In this document: positions 5,589-7,842 of the stretch, in pieces | Layout of the letters: each line of letters opens with the position of its first letter | Numbering within the stretch: position 1 is the stretch's first letter | Assembly (NCBI GenBank): GCA_013813955.1 | Contig: JACCQW010000169.1 | Span: forward strand, 1-7,842 | Length of the DNA: 7,842 nucleotides | Source: Solirubrobacterales bacterium | GTDB lineage: Bacteria > Actinomycetota > Thermoleophilia > Solirubrobacterales > Solirubrobacteraceae | Direction of reading: 5' to 3' | Position numbers and translations under genes: made by a program | The notes under the pieces: generated by a model | What the model saw: the letters and a program-made list of their open reading frames with translations, nothing else | Told to the model about the DNA's origin: nothing | The model's database searches: none

Positions 5589-6058
5589 TGGCCCACCACT
5601 GCCCCGAGTGCGCGTTCGCCAACGCGGAGGGCGCCAACTACTGCCAGAAGTGCGGCGGGTTCCTCGCTCCGCCGACCGAGGTGGCCAAGGACCCGTCGAC
5701 CGCGACCTACCGCATCGGGGAGACCGGTGAGCTGATCCCCGTGGAGCTCGACGCGGTCGTCGCCCAGGGCGGCGCGCTCGTCATCCGCTCCGGAGGCGGC
5801 CGCGTCGGCGAGAGCTTTCCGCTGGAGGGCGAGCGCGTGAGCATCGGCCGCCGCCCGGAGTCCGAGGTGTTCCTCGACGACGTGACCGTCTCGCGCGACC
5901 ACGCGCTGATCGTGCGCCGCGGCGGGGACTGGCACCTCGACGACCTCGGCTCGCTGAACGGCACCTACGTCAACCGCCACCGCATCGAGACCCACCACCT
6001 CGAGGACGGCGACGAGCTGCAGGTCGGCAAGTACAAGCTCACGTTCCTCTCGCGCTGA
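5588..6058 (+). CDS. Zinc-ribbon plus FHA domain protein, GarA/OdhI-like
   Basis: Predicted 156 residues. GarA/OdhI proteins use an FHA domain to bind and inhibit 2-oxoglutarate-metabolising enzymes, switched by Ser/Thr kinase phosphorylation of an N-terminal Thr motif. Here the N-terminus is a zinc ribbon (C5, C8, C19, C22), then a linker with PSTATYRIGETGE (36-48) where GarA has its TTS-type phosphosite, and an FHA domain at about 62-155. The FHA residues G87, R88, S102, H105 and N124 are all present. The segments FLDDVTVSRDHA, LGSLNGTYVNR and LQVGKYKLTFL are close to GarA. The zinc ribbon is not part of mycobacterial GarA. The ATG at 5588 shares one base with the rsiG-like stop; a GTG at 5585 would add one residue. 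An ftsR-like gene follows, the same order as garA-Rv1828 in mycobacteria. FHA call sure; the GarA role is inferred from similarity and context. Confidence 0.85.
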   Translation: MAHHCPECAFANAEGANYCQKCGGFLAPPTEVAKDPSTATYRIGETGELIPVELDAVVAQGGALVIRSGGGRVGESFPLEGERVSIGRRPESEVFLDDVTVSRDHALIVRRGGDWHLDDLGSLNGTYVNRHRIETHHLEDGDELQVGKYKLTFLSR

Positions 6059-6840
6059 TGGCCGCCGAGGCCACGACCGTCCACGAGGCGTCGGAGCCGG
6101 ACGCCGGGCGCCCCGAGAAGGCGATGACCATCGGCGCGGTCTGCAAGGGGCTGGCGCAGGAGTTCCCGGACATCTCGATCTCGAAGATCCGCTACCTCGA
6201 GGACCAGAAGCTGCTCAACCCGCGGCGCACGCCGGGCGGCTATCGCCTGTACTCACCGTCCGACGTCGCGCGGCTACGCACGATCCTGCGCCTGCAGCGC
6301 GACGAGTTCCTGCCGCTGCGCGTCATCCGCCAGGAGCTGGCCTCCGGCCGGGCGTCCGACGACGAGGCCCAGGTCGCGTCGGACGGCGGGACGGGCGCGG
6401 GCCCGGGCTCGCGCGCAGGCGGGGTCCGCAAGCGCCGCGCCAGCGTCTCAGTACAGGATCGCGGCGCTCTGTACTCGCTCGACGACGTGCTGGAGGACAC
6501 GCGCGCCGACCCCAAGCTCGTCGGCGAGCTCGAGGACTTCGGCGTCATCAAGGGCGAGGTGCGCGCGGGCCTGCGCTACTACGACGAGACGGAGCGCGAG
6601 ATCGTGCGGGCGGTCACCGAGCTCGCGCGCTACGGCGTGGGCGGGCGCAACCTGCGCGTGTTCCGCTCCTCCGCCGACCGCGAGTCCGCGCTGCTGCAGC
6701 AGATCCTCGCCCCGGCCCTGCGCTCGCGCAATCCCGACCGCCGCAAGGAGGCCCTCGAGGCGCTGGAGAACCTCGCCGCGGTCGCCTCGCACCTCAAGCA
6801 CCTGCTGCTCATCCGCGACCTGCGCAAGATCGCCGGCTGA
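6058..6840 (+). CDS. ftsR: MerR family transcriptional regulator, FtsR/Rv1828-like
   Basis: Predicted 260 residues. FtsR of Corynebacterium activates ftsZ, and its mycobacterial relative is Rv1828. After a short acidic leader (1-22), the winged HTH spans about 23-70, including ISISKIRYLEDQKLL and TPGGYRLYSPSDVARL. The dimer helix follows (about 71-97, with LRLQRDEFLPLRVIRQEL). A variable Gly/Ala/Arg linker (98-135) leads to a C-terminal helical domain (about 138-260) with GLRYYDETEREIVRAV and LRVFRSSADRE, matching the FtsR-type second half. No metal-binding Cys arrangement is visible, so this is not a metal-sensing MerR. The ATG overlaps the FHA stop by one base (TGATG). Its position after a garA-like gene repeats the arrangement known in mycobacteria and supports orthology. 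A role in division or growth control is inferred; targets are unknown. Confidence 0.85.
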   Translation: MAAEATTVHEASEPDAGRPEKAMTIGAVCKGLAQEFPDISISKIRYLEDQKLLNPRRTPGGYRLYSPSDVARLRTILRLQRDEFLPLRVIRQELASGRASDDEAQVASDGGTGAGPGSRAGGVRKRRASVSVQDRGALYSLDDVLEDTRADPKLVGELEDFGVIKGEVRAGLRYYDETEREIVRAVTELARYGVGGRNLRVFRSSADRESALLQQILAPALRSRNPDRRKEALEALENLAAVASHLKHLLLIRDLRKIAG

Positions 6841-6846
6841 CCGGTC

Positions 6847-7380
6847 ATGCCCGCGGCCGCGCAGCTGGAGCCCTTCATCCGCGACATCCGGGACTTCCCG
6901 CGGCCGGGGATCGTCTTCAAGGACATCACGCCGCTGATGGCCGACGCCACCGCGCTGGACGGGACGGTGCGGGCACTGGCCGACGTCGCGCGCGACCTGC
7001 GCCCCGACGTCGTGATCGCCGCCGAGGCGCGCGGGTTCCTGCTCGGGCCCGCGCTCGCGCGTGAGCTGGGCGCCGGGTTCGTCCTGGCCCGCAAGCCGGG
7101 CAAGCTGCCCTACGACACCGTGCGTGCCGAGTACCTGCTCGAGTACGGAACCGACGCGCTGGAGCTGCACTGCGACGCGGTCGCCTCCGGCGCACGGGTG
7201 CTTGTCCACGACGACCTGCTGGCCACCGGCGGAACCGCCAGGGCGCTGTGCGAGCTCGTCGAGCAGCTCGGCGGCGAGGTCGTCGGCTGCGCGTTCGTCA
7301 TCGAGCTCGTGTTCCTCGGGGGCCGCGCGCGCCTGGAGCCCTACCCGGTGCACGCGCTGCTGACCTACGACGAGCAGTAG
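6847..7380 (+). CDS. apt: Adenine phosphoribosyltransferase
   Basis: Predicted 177 residues, the usual length for Apt. It converts adenine and PRPP to AMP and pyrophosphate in the cytoplasm (purine salvage). Diagnostic segments are DFPRPGIVFKDITPLM (16-31), VIAAEARGFLLGPALA (56-71), ARKPGKLPYDTV (81-92) and the PRPP-binding loop VLVHDDLLATGGTA (118-131) with its acidic pair. Family members more often have VDDLLATGGT; the His before the Asp pair is a mild variation. The ATG at 6847 lies 6 bases after the MerR stop with no obvious ribosome binding site, so translational coupling is likely. In many bacteria apt lies near rel or sec genes; here it follows a regulator cluster, giving no added function. 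Confidence 0.95.
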   Translation: MPAAAQLEPFIRDIRDFPRPGIVFKDITPLMADATALDGTVRALADVARDLRPDVVIAAEARGFLLGPALARELGAGFVLARKPGKLPYDTVRAEYLLEYGTDALELHCDAVASGARVLVHDDLLATGGTARALCELVEQLGGEVVGCAFVIELVFLGGRARLEPYPVHALLTYDEQ

Positions 7381-7384
7381 CGCG

Positions 7385-7822
7385 GTGCCCACCACCCGCC
7401 GCTCGAAGACCTTCGCCGCCACGCCCGAGGCCCTGTGGGACATCGTCGGCGATGCGCACCACATGCCGCGCTGGTGGCCGCGCGTCAGCCGGATGGAGGG
7501 CGTGGACGCGAAGGGCTTCACGCAGGTGCTCCTGACCTCGAAGGGCAAGACGGTGCGCGCGGACTTCCGCGTGCTGGAGTCCTCGAGGCCCCAGGTGCGC
7601 AGCTGGACGCAGGAGCTCGTCAACACGCCGTTCGAGCGCATCCTGGCCGAGGCGCGGACCGAGGTGCGCCTGGAGGCGCGGGGCAGCGACACGAAGGTGA
7701 CGATCTCCCTGCGCCAGAAGCTGAGGGGCCTGGCCGCGTTCGGCTCGTTCATGGTGCGCGGCGCGACGAAGGGTCAGCTCGACGAGGCGCTCGAGGGACT
7801 GCGAGGTCTCGTTGAGCCGTGA
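7385..7822 (+). CDS. SRPBCC (START-like) superfamily protein
   Basis: Predicted 145 residues from the GTG at 7385, four bases after apt. The layout is that of polyketide cyclase/dehydrase-like SRPBCC proteins. The first strand and helix read RRSKTFAATPEALWDIVGDAHHMPRWWPRV in outline, then come beta strands (VLLTSKGKTVRADFRVLES, RSWTQELVNTPF) and the closing amphipathic helix (about 120-143, ending LDEALEGLRGLV). These proteins bind hydrophobic ligands in a central cavity; the ligand here is unknown and the family has no fixed catalytic residue. The next gene begins one base after its stop, so both are probably in the same transcript. Family call good, function open. Confidence 0.85.
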   Translation: MPTTRRSKTFAATPEALWDIVGDAHHMPRWWPRVSRMEGVDAKGFTQVLLTSKGKTVRADFRVLESSRPQVRSWTQELVNTPFERILAEARTEVRLEARGSDTKVTISLRQKLRGLAAFGSFMVRGATKGQLDEALEGLRGLVEP

Positions 7823-7823
7823 G

Positions 7824-7842
7824 ATGCGCTGGTGGGGGTGGG
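7824..7842 (+). CDS. Start of a further gene, probably FAD-linked oxidase (alkylglycerone-phosphate synthase type)
   Basis: Only 19 bases are visible: ATG followed by codons reading MRWWGW. Actinobacterial alkyldihydroxyacetonephosphate synthase-like FAD oxidases commonly begin with MKWWGWG or MRWWGWG, so the match is suggestive despite its brevity. The ATG is one base past the SRPBCC stop, which fits the tight operon packing. Confidence 0.45.

Noticed and set aside
6448..7752. Minus-strand open frame of 434 codons
   Set aside because: It is antisense to ftsR-like, apt and the SRPBCC gene, all of which have clear family motifs. It is a GC-driven shadow.
1..7842. CRISPR arrays, tRNA or rRNA genes, insertion sequences
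   Set aside because: No regularly spaced repeats, cloverleaf-like segments, transposase motifs or terminal inverted repeats were seen by eye.

Overview
The window looks like chromosomal DNA from a high-GC actinobacterium. The class Thermoleophilia, order Solirubrobacterales, is the best guess. The guess rests on the strong GC bias, the codon use of the flanking genes, and a cluster pairing an RsiG-like anti-sigma protein with a GarA-like FHA protein and an FtsR/Rv1828-like MerR regulator. It comes from remembered family resemblance, not from a search.

Left part (1 to about 2480, minus strand): a Uup-type ABC-F ATPase runs off the left edge with both ATPase domains visible. Upstream of it on the same strand, separated by a strong hairpin, is a secreted TolB/beta-propeller-like protein of 279 residues.

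Middle-left (about 2540 to 3420, minus strand): this is decayed sequence. It holds the C-terminal half of an endonuclease/exonuclease/phosphatase (EEP) protein. The remains of its N-terminal membrane region lie upstream, with an apparent internal deletion, an in-frame stop and a one-base frameshift. Next comes a broken N-terminal copy of the neighbouring TolB-like gene. Several palindromes sit here.

Middle (about 3440 to 5234, plus strand): an accessory island visibly richer in A/T than its flanks. It has a long near-perfect hairpin abutting a ribosome binding site, then a signal-peptide ORF apparently separated by a one-base frameshift from a long Cys-rich ORF, then a small protein I do not recognise. 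This is the least explained part of the window.

Right part (5343 to the end, plus strand): a tightly packed operon of rsiG-like, garA-like FHA, ftsR-like MerR, adenine phosphoribosyltransferase and an SRPBCC protein. The first codons of a further gene read MRWWGW, which fits an FAD-linked oxidase of the alkylglycerone-phosphate synthase type. Overlapping stop/start codons and gaps of only a few bases suggest one transcript. The first three genes plausibly link c-di-GMP sensing, Ser/Thr-kinase signalling through an FHA protein, and a cell-division or growth regulator. That functional link is inference.
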